From NCBI GenBank assembly GCA_026168455.1, contig CM047426.1:73063986-73127985 (forward strand): 64,000 bases of DNA, read 5' to 3'. Shown in pieces: positions 1 to 13,190 of this stretch. This DNA comes from Theocolax elegans (Eukaryota > Arthropoda > Insecta > Hymenoptera > Cerocephalidae). How positions within the stretch are numbered: position 1 is the first letter of the stretch; the number at the start of each line of letters is the position of its first letter. The notes under the pieces are model-generated. The model searched no databases. It worked only from the letters and a program-made list of their open reading frames with translations, and was not told the origin of the DNA. The translations under genes and the position numbers were made by a program.

Positions 1-3000
1 AAAATAAATAACAAGGAAGAGATGAAGAAGCCCCAGGTGAAGAGTCGAAGAAGAAAGCGCGGTGTACGTGCTCGCGTACGCGTCGTGCGTGCATATATGC
101 GCGCGGCCTTAATGAGCCCGTGGCTCGAAAATCGATATACACCGCAAGACGGCGGCGGTCATCGGAGCAATAAAAGGACGCCAAGCGCGAGAGAGAGGAG
201 TCATTGTCCGATTGCCCGATAATGATTCGATTCTCGGGTTCGCTTTCTTCCCTTGACGAAACACCGTAAAAGCGTCTCTTTCCTTTATCGGGCGCGCTAT
301 ACTTATGCGCTTCAACTTGGCAGTAGTGCACGGCTTATCGGTCTAACCAATCTGCATCGCTAAGTCGCGTGGTTTGACGCGCGCTCATCTATCGGTTAGC
401 TTTCCGATGTTTTTCACAATCGCTTATATGCGTCAACTCGTAGTTTGCCCACGTGAGAGCAACCGATAAATACATGTGTCGTGTATGCACGAATCTTAGC
501 AACATTACGAATTTGTTGCGTCGAGGTCAAGGGCCCTGCGCAAAATGCGTACCAAACAATATTTTGCAACCATCGTACTCGACGCGTATTAATTTAGTTG
601 TGTTTACCAGCGATATCTAACTAATGGAATTTATAAGTTAAATTTTCATTTATCGCGTACTAGATACACTGACGTTCAACCAACAGTAAACATGAGGATG
701 AGTGTAAATATACTTGAGCAATTGCCCTTTGAATGTACCTCGCGTCCTTTACAAGATATTGAATAACATCGTTTCTACAAATCCGTTTAAAAAATTACCC
801 TCGTTACGTTCAACGTGTAGACGTTACAGATATATAACTCTTTTTTTGCTAATTGTAAAATTCGCTACGGAGCGGTATGCAAGTTTTACGTAATCGATTC
901 CATAACATCAACCCGAACAATTTAAATATATTATTCGAAAAGCAATTGGCACGAGTTTCTTAAAATAGACACGCGAATTGCGTAGATGAACACGAGGAAG
1001 CAGTGAGCGTAGGGTGGGAGGAGGAAGAGGCGGAGGAAAAGGAAAAAAACGAAACGAAAGAATAATCGTCCGTTAAGAAGCATCGTAGCAATTTTTGCAG
1101 CTCGACTGCGGTCGTCGCCAGCTAGGATTCGCGATAAAGCGCGCGGGGAAGATAAGAATTCAAAAAGTGCGCACGCGCACCAGCTGCTTTTATCGGGTTA
1201 TATATTCACGACCGCTTTGCGACGTTCGCTTTGTTTTATTTTCTTTTACACGAGCAGGTAAACATCAACATTTGAATTTGTTGATCGTTTGTTGTACTTT
1301 TGTACGATCTTTTTTTACACAAAATATGCAGTGTCTGTTCTTGTAACAAAGGATAAGTGTAATATTAATTGCGTTACGTATAAACGTTGTGCGATGACTT
1401 TGAAAACGATGCAAATATATTTGAATAATATATAATGTATGTTCATTATAGACAAGTGTGAAAAGTATATTTTTAAATAAGTGTGTACTTGAATATAGAA
1501 TCTTGGTCGAGCGGTATTTACGTAAAAATCATTACAACTTGATACTACCGTAATAACATGTTTCGATATTACGTAATTTCGTTCGGATATTTACTTACCG
1601 GATAATTATGTAAATTGGTAAAACTTTTGAAAAGGTATTATTCGGTGGTGGATCGTACGAATTGGCTATTACAATGTAGTTTAGCTGCACAGTGTTAATT
1701 TCGTCGATAGGAAAACCGATACACAAAGCGAGATACGCGATGAGTGTATATATGCATATAATCAATGGTCATTTCGAGGAAAGTTGTCAGCTGTGGCGAA
1801 GCATAAAAGATATTGTGTAATTTTCAAATTGCCGTTTAGAAAATTCATTAGCATAGACGACCGCTTCCCAGGTTTCTGGTAAAGCTCGAATGAAAGGAAC
1901 TAACAATAATAGGATGTTAATTACGGCCTGTTCATAAGATCTCGAGCGGCCGGGCTCTGATGCTTTTGGTGCAAAGCCAATAAATAGCCTTGACGATGAG
2001 CAACCGTAACCGACCGTAAGTACAAATAACAAGGGTTGCCTCTTTGTTAGAAAAACTGCTTCTCTCGAGGTATGAGATGGCCTAAAACGAGCTTAACAGA
2101 CGACCCGAGTGTTTGTACCGAAAGGTGATTCAGAGGTCTAATCTATTACAAATCTTGTAGAAAAGTGAAAACTTGCCACCTTCGGCAAGTATGGCCAGCA
2201 ATTTAAATTTAAAATCACTTGGGCTCGAATAATTCTGATGTTTATCAGCGTCAATGGAAGAGTTGCCGAGGAGGCAATTTTTTTACAACAATTACCTCGG
2301 GCCAAAGCCCGCGGAGTTGTTTACCCGTGTTCGGAATCAACGACTCCCTCGTCCCCTCTCTTCGGCGAGTCGCTCGCGCAGACGTACACACATTTCTCGA
2401 CCGTGAATCGACCGCGAAGTTGAATGGCATTTTTCTTATTCTGCACAAAGGAAATCCAAATGTTTCACAGTCTGTTCCCGCGGGCTAACCTTTTGCCTTC
2501 TCCATAATTATTTCTCATTTTCGATGTTATACCGCGCTTATTAACGACTATTATTGCAATGGTATACGTGCCGTTTTAGTAAGAAAAAAATATATAATAA
2601 CAGTTAATTTATTTGACGATAGGTAGCTCACGTTTCTCTTTATTTTCCTACTCCTCTTAAATCACAATTTTTTATGAACTGCGTGGGGAGCTTGTCGCAC
2701 GTAGCAATTAAAATTATCTATACGTATGCGTGACTTAATCGTGCACAGCTCCGCACCATGTACTCGTGTTTTGGACAACTTAATCCATCATTTTTATTAA
2801 TATATTTTTTCGTTACAATACCGCATGAGATTTAATTTTTAAACATATAATTGACAAATAAATGTTTTATTGCTGTAACAAAATAAAATCTTCAAGTATA
2901 TAACGAGTTGTGAATCAAGTAAATCAAAGAATTTCTTAATACGCGGTTGATTTGTATAATTATACGTGCCTTCTCTAAATATTTAAAAAAGCCGATAATT

Positions 3001-6000
3001 ATTACCGATATTATACGCTGATATAAATAAATAATACTCGTTTTACGTCTATTTTTAATGTATCCGTTTGACGTTTGATCAAGCGGTTGATCAAAATTGA
3101 CTTGTTGAGAATAAATAATTTTCAACGTTGACATGCACTCAATTATTTATAAATATATATATATATATATATAATCTTTATAATCGGTTATAAAATTTCA
3201 CTCGGATTTAAGAGGTTTGCAGCTTTTTATGTGCGTATCTTTTGAGAATCCACGATATATATGTATTCGCGAAATATTTTTATATAGCTCGGCTGAAGTC
3301 GTGTATACACGCTTCGAATGAGTTCTTTTAGAACGTTGACTCCGCCGATTTTCGAGGCGAAAAAAGAGCTTTGTTGTCACGATTGATTACCTTGAGAGTT
3401 CAACAGAAGTTTCTGCATTAAAAACACGTATTTTACATTTATAATGCATTAAAACAGTTTATTGCACAAAGTTAATCAACCGCACCTTTTATCCGTCAAT
3501 TTGATTTATTTTGTTTCTAAATTATAGATGCATTAAACTCGACATTTTTATTGACTAAATACTATAAAGTTAACAATAGCAAGAAAAAATAGAGAATTTT
3601 CGGAAGGATGTAGGTGAGGTTCCAAGTATTTTAGTGTAAAGGAGCGCGAGGAAAGGAAAAGAAGAAACACAAGAAGCGAGTAGTCAGTCCTCTCGAAACA
3701 CATGGCGTTCACCACTCGGCATTTAACTTTCCGTATACCTCCACGAAGTTGTTGCGGTGTGTGTATAGATAGATTTGAGGGGGCGGTACCTTGGGGATTG
3801 ACTCCCTCGAATCAAGAGCCGATATCGAATCACCAGACTCGAATAGCATTTATAATATGCAATCTTAAAAGCATTCCAACGTACACATTGTACAAGTATT
3901 GGATAATGCACAGTATTGTATAGCATATACGTAGAAAAAACAACTTCACGTATATACCTGTGTGCTATTATTATTTCTAGGATATTGTACCAATCGTTAT
4001 CGAATATTTATTACTCTTTATTATTAAATCCATCCGGTTTCGCTATAATTTTTACACATAAACACACACACACACATTTATATATTCCACGCAAATGATA
4101 ATTTAATAAAGGTCAGGAGAAATATTTTAAATGCAAGTGCGACGTTGTAAGTTTATTCTCGAGAAATCTTCTCGGAAAGCGAGATTCGCATGAAAGTTCT
4201 TTTTTCAAGTTTACGTTAAAACAGCCTTCAACGGACAATCGCCCCGAAATATAAACGCAGCTCTTCTTTAATTCATTAACCGCAAAATCTTTCACGTGTG
4301 CACGTGCAGCGTGATCCCGGGAAATCCAGGGTTACTATATTTATACGTGTGACCAAGTACTATACTCACTGGTTTTTACGACCTGGTATTTAACACTCAC
4401 ACTTTTGACAGGTGTATCGATGTGTATATATACACATACATACCATATACATATATACGTACATATAGACTTGTATACACGTGAACATGTAGATGTATAC
4501 GCGAGTGCACTAATAACGTTAAATATTTTCCAAAGCTCTTCTCTCAGGATCAAATAATGCCACGCAATAACGAACCTTGGCAAATGCAAATTGAATATAC
4601 TTCTCTGTCGCTCGCGACTCTCTTTTTCCTCTCTTGTTTATTATAATCTTCGTTTGTGCAGTTTCCCGGAATAATTGCTACGCTACAACCGACAGATTTT
4701 GTGGGAAAATGTTAAACGGTTCGGACTTTTATTTAACCCAATCGACAAGGAATAACAAAAAAAAATAACATTTTCCTCTTAATTTTACGCGAATATATGT
4801 TTCCAACTAGATTTCTCTTTTAATCAGCAATCAGCGTATACTTGGAAAAATATATATTTTATATTTCTTGGAAATCGTTGTGTAGCTCAACACAAATTTA
4901 GATAATGAATTCTTTTTACTTAATATGTTTATTTCGAATTTTGAGAAATCACGACCGATAATGATTGCATAAAATATGTATTTTATATTAATATTCACTT
5001 TCCATACATATTAAATGTCGATCAAATATGTATAGTTAATTCATTTACTATTTACGATTGGCGATTTCCATAACTCTATGAATATATAAATCGATACATT
5101 TATTTATTTAAACGTGTATATAAATCATTAAACAAATCCAATTATTTTAGTAACGTTAAAATTTAGTTCGAATACGTTCGAGCAAGTTTTTAAAAGAATA
5201 TCGAACAAGAAATCGAGAATTTCACCGCACAAGTTTTGAAATTTTTTAAACCGAGTGGCGCATTGTTTTCTGGCAAACGATAAGCTCGACGAGTCAGGCA
5301 CCCGCGAGCATCGCGGAAGGTCACGACCATGTTTCAGAAATAAAGAAAAAGCACAGAGCCATTTTTATCTGCGAAACGAAGACAAGCTCGTTAAAACCGA
5401 GATAATAGGTATAATACAAAGTAAAACAATCTTTGCGCTCCTTCGAATCGCTTTTAAGAAAATTCGGAATTATTTATATTTAAATTATTTTTAATAACCG
5501 ACTTGAATAAATCACATAGAGGCGTACAATGTTTAATGAATCTTTAACCAATTATTTATTCAATTACGTTTTTATGAAAGTAATGAAATATTTATACCAG
5601 GCGACTTTCTAAAAATAATAATAATAGCGTATATTGAAGGTGAAAAATCACCCTAGGGAATAATTGACTTTATTCCCGAGTTGTGTATAGAACTCGAAAA
5701 CCGTCTCAAGTCCACTAAAAAGAAAACGGAACATTCGCACAGATGTGTTTCGAGAAGTTTTACGCATTAATAAGTTAGATAACTAAAAACTTTATTTTCT
5801 AGTATATTTAATGGAGAAAAAGTTGGTAAAATTAAAAGGTAACTTCATTTTATAAATACGTGGTAATAAAGTGTATAAAGAGAAGGTTACGCGCTACTTT
5901 ACGATCGAAAATTATCTCTTTACACATAGTCGTGCAAATAACTGTTGTACCAGTTATAGCCAAGACTACTGTATAAGAAATATTAATATATACATAATAA

Positions 6001-6285
6001 TGTTGATAAATGATGATACCTACATCTCATTGTAAATATATAAATAAAGGAGACGTCGATTGAAAAGTGAGATCACGCATCGGAAGCATCTCGGAGAAGA
6101 AACGTGTATAAATAAATCATCGGAACTATCTTATAAAACTGCGATAATTCTTATTTGTCTGTCAGCGAATGAGACAGATAAGATTTAAAGTTTGCTCGAG
6201 AATTTCGAGACCCTTCGGATACTTGGAATATCTTGAGTCGAAGAAAATTAGTTAGCTGTCGAGCGGTGGCTACGAAAAAAGGAAG
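1..6285. other. AT-rich stretch without a supportable gene
   Basis: The first 540 bases are CpG-rich. A purine tract runs from about 1012 to 1065. Two small perfect inverted repeats are visible: 2171-2177 with 2184-2190 (7-bp stem) and 5656-5663 with 5670-5677 (8-bp stem, 6-nt loop). A run of AT dinucleotides lies at 3153-3173, and an 8-base palindrome is repeated directly at about 3073-3092. The open frames here are short, overlap on both strands and match no family I recognise. No exon with believable splice sites stood out. Confidence 0.6.
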
Positions 6286-6633
6286 CCCTATCGATGAAAT
6301 ATAAGGTCCGAGGCGCGTGTGCGCACACCAGACGTAGAAATTGGTTGTACGCGCGACTATATCGGTTATCTCGATCGCGCGAGCCTCCCCGAAGCGTTAT
6401 CCGTGTGTGCGTACGCTATGTAGCCGCGGGGGGCTCGCACGAACCACGTGTGCGATTCGGACACGTGGTCTTTCGAAAGGGGAGCCCGGAACCGGATGCC
6501 TAGCGAAAAGGAAATGCGCGCAGACCGAGCTATTGGATAATACTACTGTTACGCGCGGTTCTCTTCCACACCTTCGATGTGTGCGCGCTCCCGTCTATCT
6601 GTACAGTCACGGGAGGGACGGAGAAAGAGAACG

Positions 6634-6658
6634 GAGAGAGAGAGAGAGAGAAAGAGAG
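6634..6658 (+). repeat. (GA)n microsatellite
   Basis: This is a nearly pure GA dinucleotide run with one AAAG interruption near its 3' end. It is the reverse complement of the CT run at 6726-6756, so the two could pair as stem arms around a loop of about 67 bases. Confidence 0.9.
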
Positions 6659-6720
6659 TGCAGGGAGACCCGTTATCGAGCGACCTAAAAGAGCCGCCGC
6701 CGGAGACGGCCGAGTGACTG

Positions 6721-6725
<5 letters not shown>

Positions 6726-6756
<31 letters not shown>
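6726..6756 (+). repeat. (CT)n microsatellite
   Basis: This is a pure CT run of about 15 units followed by TTTCTCCCTC. It forms the second arm of the GA/CT inverted pair in the GC-rich patch. Confidence 0.9.
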
Positions 6757-6761
<5 letters not shown>

Positions 6762-6790
6762 CCTCGACAGAGTTAGCTGACTCCTCTCTT

Positions 6791-8640
6791 TCCCGATTTA
6801 CTCTCTGGTTTTAATACTAACCCCGGCCCCTTTTTTCCTACCTGCCGGTGTATGCACCTCTACGTACACGTTGTGTCCGAATCGTCGGAATTTACGCGAG
6901 TAAACCCACCTTTTGTCTTTCGATTTCTGCTGTACGAGCAAATAAATAGATTTCTCTCGATAGTAAAAGTAATTTCGTGTACGGGACGTTAACGTTATAT
7001 ATATATATATTCTGTCGGGCTACAATAGGCGCTTATGTTGTCACGTTATTAAAAATCTATATATGTAACCTGCCTATACCTTAACTAATTAATGACAACC
7101 AAAAAATATTTACGTAAACCTCGTGACATACGATTTCTAAAGCCTGCATCGTTGCATTTTTCCGAGACGCTTTAACGATGTATACCCAAGCATATTACTT
7201 TTTCATCCGCAAGTCTGCCGTGTGAGTTTAAATAATGCGTAGGCAGTAATCGTTTAATTCATTTTTATCCTGCACGAATTATGAAGCATTTATATCACGC
7301 TGATCGTTAAAAATTGCATATCTTACGATATATATTGTGTAACTCGTGGGTATATACACTTACAGATTTGTAAAGATATCGTAGCGTATAAACTTTTCGT
7401 TGAATCTTAAAATTATATTTGCAAATAAATAAATTAACTGCTCTCCAACTTTCGCTTAACCTTCATATATTTCAAACTTTAAATACGTGACCCTGTACAC
7501 ATTCGAATTACCTTTTCATTTCATAAACTAGAGAGTCGGGTATACGAAGGACACTCGAGTTTCTACCCGTGCGCGTTATTTAGGTTAAATGGTTTTTATA
7601 ATCCGTATTATCAGTCAAATTAATTATTATTACGATTACGATGCACCATTAAATTATTCCATGGGTGTGTATGTAGTTACATCCCGAATAAATTAATTGT
7701 CAAACGATATTGAAATGTTTATGCCCGTATGAAAATCAAGTGCCTCGTAAAGGGAAAGTAAAATTTGCTGCAGCGTCTAGCTCGAAATCGTTTTCTTTTC
7801 TCACTCTTTCAGGATATGCGGGAAATCCCCAATCTTTGTAGCGAACGTTATCCCCACGCGCTCGCTCCGGGAATCCCAAGTAACGCCATAACCTCGTCTT
7901 TCTTTTATTACCTTCTAAAGGAACAATGCGAACTCTTTTCATAGCGCAAAAATTTACTTTTATGCCCTTATATTATACACTTCAAATACTTAAATGTCCA
8001 TATTTTATATCTCTACATAGATATTTCCATAAATACTCTTTTAACTTCATGGCGATGGGGAATTCATCGTTATCATTCGTAAATTAATAAATGAATTCTC
8101 TAACATATAAACTAAATTGACGGATTCATGAAAATTTTCGTCAATTTTCACTCGAGAAATAATGGAATAATTGTCGTTTTTGTTCAAACTGTTCTATAAA
8201 TTAAATTTTTTAACATAGTAATTCAATAATGAATTATTCATAACGGATTATCAAATGTATGCATGATTAATGTTACTCGCGCTCGGAACACAGAGCTTAT
8301 ACAAATTATTATACGTTAGAATTTACTTTTTTAAAGTAGACACATTTGTATTAGATCTATCAATGTTAATCTTTAAATTTGATGTACATTTGCACAACTA
8401 ACGTAAAAACTTTACGGAATTACAGATAAAGAACGTATAAACTGTCGTAATGGTAATTAGATAATTGCTGATAATAGCTCGTGTAAATGTTCATTCTCTA
8501 TTTAAGCAACAATCAATTTGATCGATTTGCGTTCAAAATGATTTTTCTGATAGTTTACCAAAATTCAAAAATATCACATAACGTTGATTTAAATAAATGT
8601 ATTATTAATAATCGCGATTTGTATGGAAAGTAACAGTTGT
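6791..8640. other. AT-rich stretch, nothing recognised
   Basis: AT-rich sequence with a short AT run near 6998-7010 and scattered short open frames of no recognisable family. I see no exon or RNA gene. Confidence 0.6.
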
Positions 8641-8900
8641 TTATCATTCAATTAAACGGTTCGGATAGAGGGAGTCGGGTGCGACTGTGTGTATACCTGT
8701 ATATGTAACAAGAGCAGAAGAAAGGAAGGAAGAGGGAGGGAGAATTTGATTCGCCTTCGGCGAAGCGGCTCTCGCGCGTTACCCGTATCATCCTTTACGT
8801 AAGTCGATAATCTCGATTGCGCAACACCGGCGCACCAACTTGAACCGTGCACTGCTGCTGCTGCCGCTGCCGCTGCCATTTGCGAAGCTTTTTCGCGACC
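8641..8900. other. GC-rich patch with CTG/CCG trinucleotide repeat
   Basis: Imperfect CTG and CCG triplets lie at 8850-8877. On the minus strand an open frame reads this as a methionine followed by eight alanines. That frame continues for about 20 codons to a possible donor (GTAAAG) near 8800. The sequence before that ATG is a weak start context and no downstream exon was identified, so a minus-strand first exon is only a possibility. Confidence 0.3.
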
Positions 8901-11900
8901 TTCAACTTGTATGAGTTTCCACAGACGCTGATACGTGAAATACACCTCACTTCTTTTTTACTTTTTTACATTTCCTTATTTCTCTGTATATTCCGCAAGA
9001 ACTGTTCTTCGGACCTTCATCGTCGTCCTTGTCGATTAGTGTCTAAAATGTGTACCTTAAAAAGTATATTTTTGAAAATGATTCACGAAAACCCGTGTGT
9101 AGATGATTCGTGGAAGTAGTTAACATTTAAAAACAATTAAGGAAAAATATATACCTTGAACTCTATTTTGACAGGCATTTAGTCTTAATAGGTTTTTCTA
9201 CTTACTTCGCGTTTGACGAGGCATATCGGTGGGTAATGTTATTAACACAATGAACATTAAGTTATATATTTACGTGAGTTTTAGTTACGCCAAACGTGTA
9301 TACTAAAAAATATGAGAATACATTTTTCTCGTCGATTAGGAGTTTAAATCCACAAATGGAATTGGCTCTCTCTCTCTCGATATATATATGCGCTGTATAA
9401 CGATGAGTGAAATTGCCACAGGTGAGCATTCGAGTAGGTCATTATAGATATCAAGACGAGCAGAGACACGACGAGCAATGCATCTTGGAATGGAAATGTT
9501 AAATGATCGATTAGCTTTGCCCCACGGGGTGTTAACAATGCGAAATCCCCGTGAGTACCGATCCCGGCTAATTGAGCGCGCTGCGCCATTTTTCATTTTT
9601 CATTACTTGTATTTTACTAATGGCAAATTTTCTTCACGATCGCGTTCACGCAACGAGAATTAACGTAGGTATGGGTTAGCGAAAGGGGTAATCAACTTTT
9701 ATGTGGGTATCTTTGTTTCATTCTCTTTTTTCTCAACTCGAGGAGTATGTATTGGAAAAACTTGTCACATGTTAATAATTACGCTGTGACATCATAATGT
9801 CGGGGCTTGACGTTGTTACATCACAATATTATAATTAAAGTTCTACGGGGTATATAAAAATGATGATAAATACCTACGTAATTATATTTATTGCTTGATA
9901 AAGTATATGTGCGCGTATTGCTATTTTTCAATAAAACATTAGCTACCCCGTCGACATTGTTAGCACATTATACTGGTGTAGATAAACACGCGATAACCTT
10001 GAAAATGTATTAACTCTCGATGTTATTTGGGATATTATTAATTTATGAATACTTGTTAGGTTATTATAAATGTGCGTAAAACGATTGTATTTATCAAGTG
10101 TTTAACATAAAGTAATCAGAAAAATCAATTTTTCATAATTCTTAGCCAATCGTTCTTGCTTATACGTATATATAACGCGAATATGGTTAATAATTATACA
10201 TTCATATTTTCTTATAGTTATAAGCATATTCTCTCTCTCTCTCTCGCTCTCTCTTCTAGATATATAGTATACGTATATTTAAATGATAATAAAGTTTTTT
10301 GTCGCGGAAGTTAAATAAGGGGGGAAAAAACCTTATAATAAAATTAGACTGAAAAGTAGAAAAAGATAAGACGATTAATTTGTTCGAGATTTTAAGCTCT
10401 GATAATTTCTGTCGCTTTTTTACTACAAATCAATAATGTTGATAAGAAATAAATAATTCAATTTGCTTCTAAACGCGCGTTATTTTCTAGGACCGCTCGA
10501 AGAAAAATTTTTTTATACACATTGGAACGTAAGACGATCGAAAATCATTTGTTTATTTCTGGTTTTTATTCGATTAAAGTATAAGGAAGATAAACTCGCG
10601 CATACATACGTATGATGTTTTCTTTTTCAATACGATTAACGAAGTCGATTAGCCTTGAGTCGGCAAACAACATACGAATTCGATCCAACGAATGTAAAAT
10701 TAAGTACGATCGATTAAGTAATAAAATATTCAATTTTCAGAAAATACTTTTATCGTTGAGTCTGTATGTTACCGTGATGCGAATACCAACGTTTATGTTT
10801 TTATACATTTTCACTTTTCGACGAACTCACAAAATAATATGCCATTTTTATACATGTTTAATGCGTGTAAATATATACAAGTATTTTCAGTAAGGATTTT
10901 ATTTGCACTAATAGATATGACATTATAATCTTAAACTCAAGTTTCATCTTCCATGTGGCTAAGAAAAAAAAATAATAATCAGGTGCCGAGATAATAAGAG
11001 GAAAGTAGAGTACATAGTAGTTCGTAGAGTACGATAATTACGTAAGGTTCCGTAGTGGTTCAGAAATAATGTGCAATCGAATAGAGGCGCACGCGCGCCC
11101 ACCCGCCGATCATGTGCATTAGCCCTAAACAGGGCCAGTCTACACCCTCACCTCGATTAACCTAATAAAACTGCTACTCCCGAATCACCTTATTATAATT
11201 ACATACAATCATCTGCGAATCTGCGAAATAAAAACACCAGGACACATCAATCCATTTTGGGCAGGGTTATTAATTTCGTTTCGTGGGCCAAGAAAGACCT
11301 CAACGAATCGATATTCATTTATTACATTAACTGAAAAATGTCATTTTTAATAGTAAATCTTCATTAATTATTGTAAATTTTACATCGTCAGTTTAAAAAT
11401 TAAAATATTTTAAAAGCTACTAAACGATTAATACGCGTAAAAATGTAAAGTTGATATAATTATTAAAACTCGTATTTTTTAAAAATGAAAAATAATTAAG
11501 ATTTATTTATCAACATATTTTTTTATAAATTTAACCCAAGTAATAAAGCGAAATTATAAGTTTATTTAGTTGAAAATCTGAAAGCGAATAGTTTGACCGA
11601 AAAGTAAGACGGGTCGATCAATCCCACGATCATACGTCAGGTCAGAAAAATATGCTTAGTAGAATCAGAGTCTTTGAGGTTGAATTTGTGGGAATAAATA
11701 AAAGGGAAAAGAGGGAGCTCAGCAAAGGGAAAACGGAGTCGGAAAGGAAGTTTTTTCCCTCTACTTTCCTCGTACACCGTGCAGCAATAGCATACGCCTT
11801 TGCTACCACCGTCACTGGGGGTGTTGTAGAAAATTTCCAGCGTGAATCAATATAGATATCGGAAAGTGTATATTCTCAAGATTATCAAAAGCGAATTACA

Positions 11901-12715
11901 AGGTGTCCTACTCGATCAAATGCGCAAAAAACATAAATTGTAGAAAGAGGAACAATTTTTTTTCTTTGACCTTTTATGGTATTACTAGAAATCGTCTTCG
12001 TAGCTGATAATGCGTAACGATCAAAGGTAAATAGTGTGGAAAATTTCTTTGTGTTTACGCGCAAAGGTGTAATTTCTTCGCGTGTACTATAAAAAAGAGC
12101 ATAAGAGTTTGCTTTTCGACAAACATTATCGATGGAAAAGCTAAATTTCCATGCCTCTGGTTAACGAGGTTACGCTTGCACAAGGATGTAGGGACACTGG
12201 CAAAAACCCGGACAATAGTATCATAATTACAGATACAAATATTTAGTTTATCAATAAATTTATTATTTTGAAGAGCGTACTATGCAGTAATTGTTCGTAA
12301 TTGTTGATTAATTGACACTTTCGAACAAAAGGAATAAAAAAATGTAGCAATTTATTGGGTTAGTAAGTCAAATGTCACATATGCCTGGATAAGCAATTTT
12401 AACTTTCGGTTTTGAAAATTTATTGCGAAACATCAGTCTCTTGGTGATACGACAAAGTAAGTTATCTTAGGTTTTAGTTACACTACGTGATACACTGTAA
12501 CACCAGCGTAAAAATTCGACTATCTGTCCTGAATATCATTTCTCAGGGTATTTTAGTTTACTTGTATATACGTATCGTTTGCTTACACCCAAGTAGTTTG
12601 ATTCGAAGTGCGATTGAAGATCTTAGAAGTAGGTACGTACAGTTAATCGACCGTATCTCTCTCTCTCTCTTTCTCTCCAAGTATTTCGGAAATAATGCAC
12701 GCGCAGTTGATTAAA
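8901..12715. other. AT-rich stretch with short CT repeats
   Basis: Contains CT-type microsatellites at about 9367-9380, 10231-10257 and 12656-12678. No exon, RNA gene or mobile element is supportable. The segment at 11050-11160 is slightly richer in GC but has no open frame of interest. Confidence 0.6.
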
Positions 12716-13190
12716 CCAAAGACCGGCGCGCGATATTGCCCACCGGTCGGTCGTTCCCTTCGAGCGACAAAAGCCCGAAAGTAAGGGGAGCTAGAAAGTA
12801 CAAAGGAGCCAACTTTTCCCCCCAGAGATCTAATCCGAACAACTGCATCTTCTCTTGTTTTCCTCCACGGTCGGTGGCGTATATACGCATCTTTTCACCG
12901 AAAAAATGTTCTGGTGTGTATATGTGAGAGTGTGCCCGGTCGTACGAGGATGCGCGTGTCCCTCCAGGTCAAATCGTTCGGTTGCGTCACTCGGTTATAT
13001 TACACGAGGTGCGTGTGCCTCGTTGCTTTCTGAATTATGCGGGCGCCGAGTTGTATCAGCTGTGTGTTGCCGCACGTGCCTAAGACGTGAGAAAATGGTG
13101 TCGCGTCGCTCGTGTCTCGACTCTAACTTCGATGTGGCTCTCTCCACTCGACTTATTTCGCTCGCGATGCTTTTTTCCCTTTAAATGCGG
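12716..13190. other. GC-rich patch, possible regulatory or non-coding exon
   Basis: Composition shifts to GC-rich with many CpG dinucleotides. Frames of 60-110 codons stay open on both strands at the same time, which points to composition rather than coding. The translations are cysteine- and arginine-rich and resemble no family. Confidence 0.3.

Larger units (their letters stand above)
6290..6790. promoter_or_regulatory. GC-rich patch with opposed GA and CT tracts
   Basis: This patch is much richer in G+C and CpG than its flanks. It contains a GA run and, about 70 bases on, a CT run, with a GC-rich segment between them. Such patches in AT-rich insect DNA often mark promoters or enhancers, and GA repeats can bind GAGA-factor-type proteins. 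That role is inferred here. Several frames stay open only because stop codons are rare in GC-rich sequence, and their translations are low-complexity. Confidence 0.35.
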
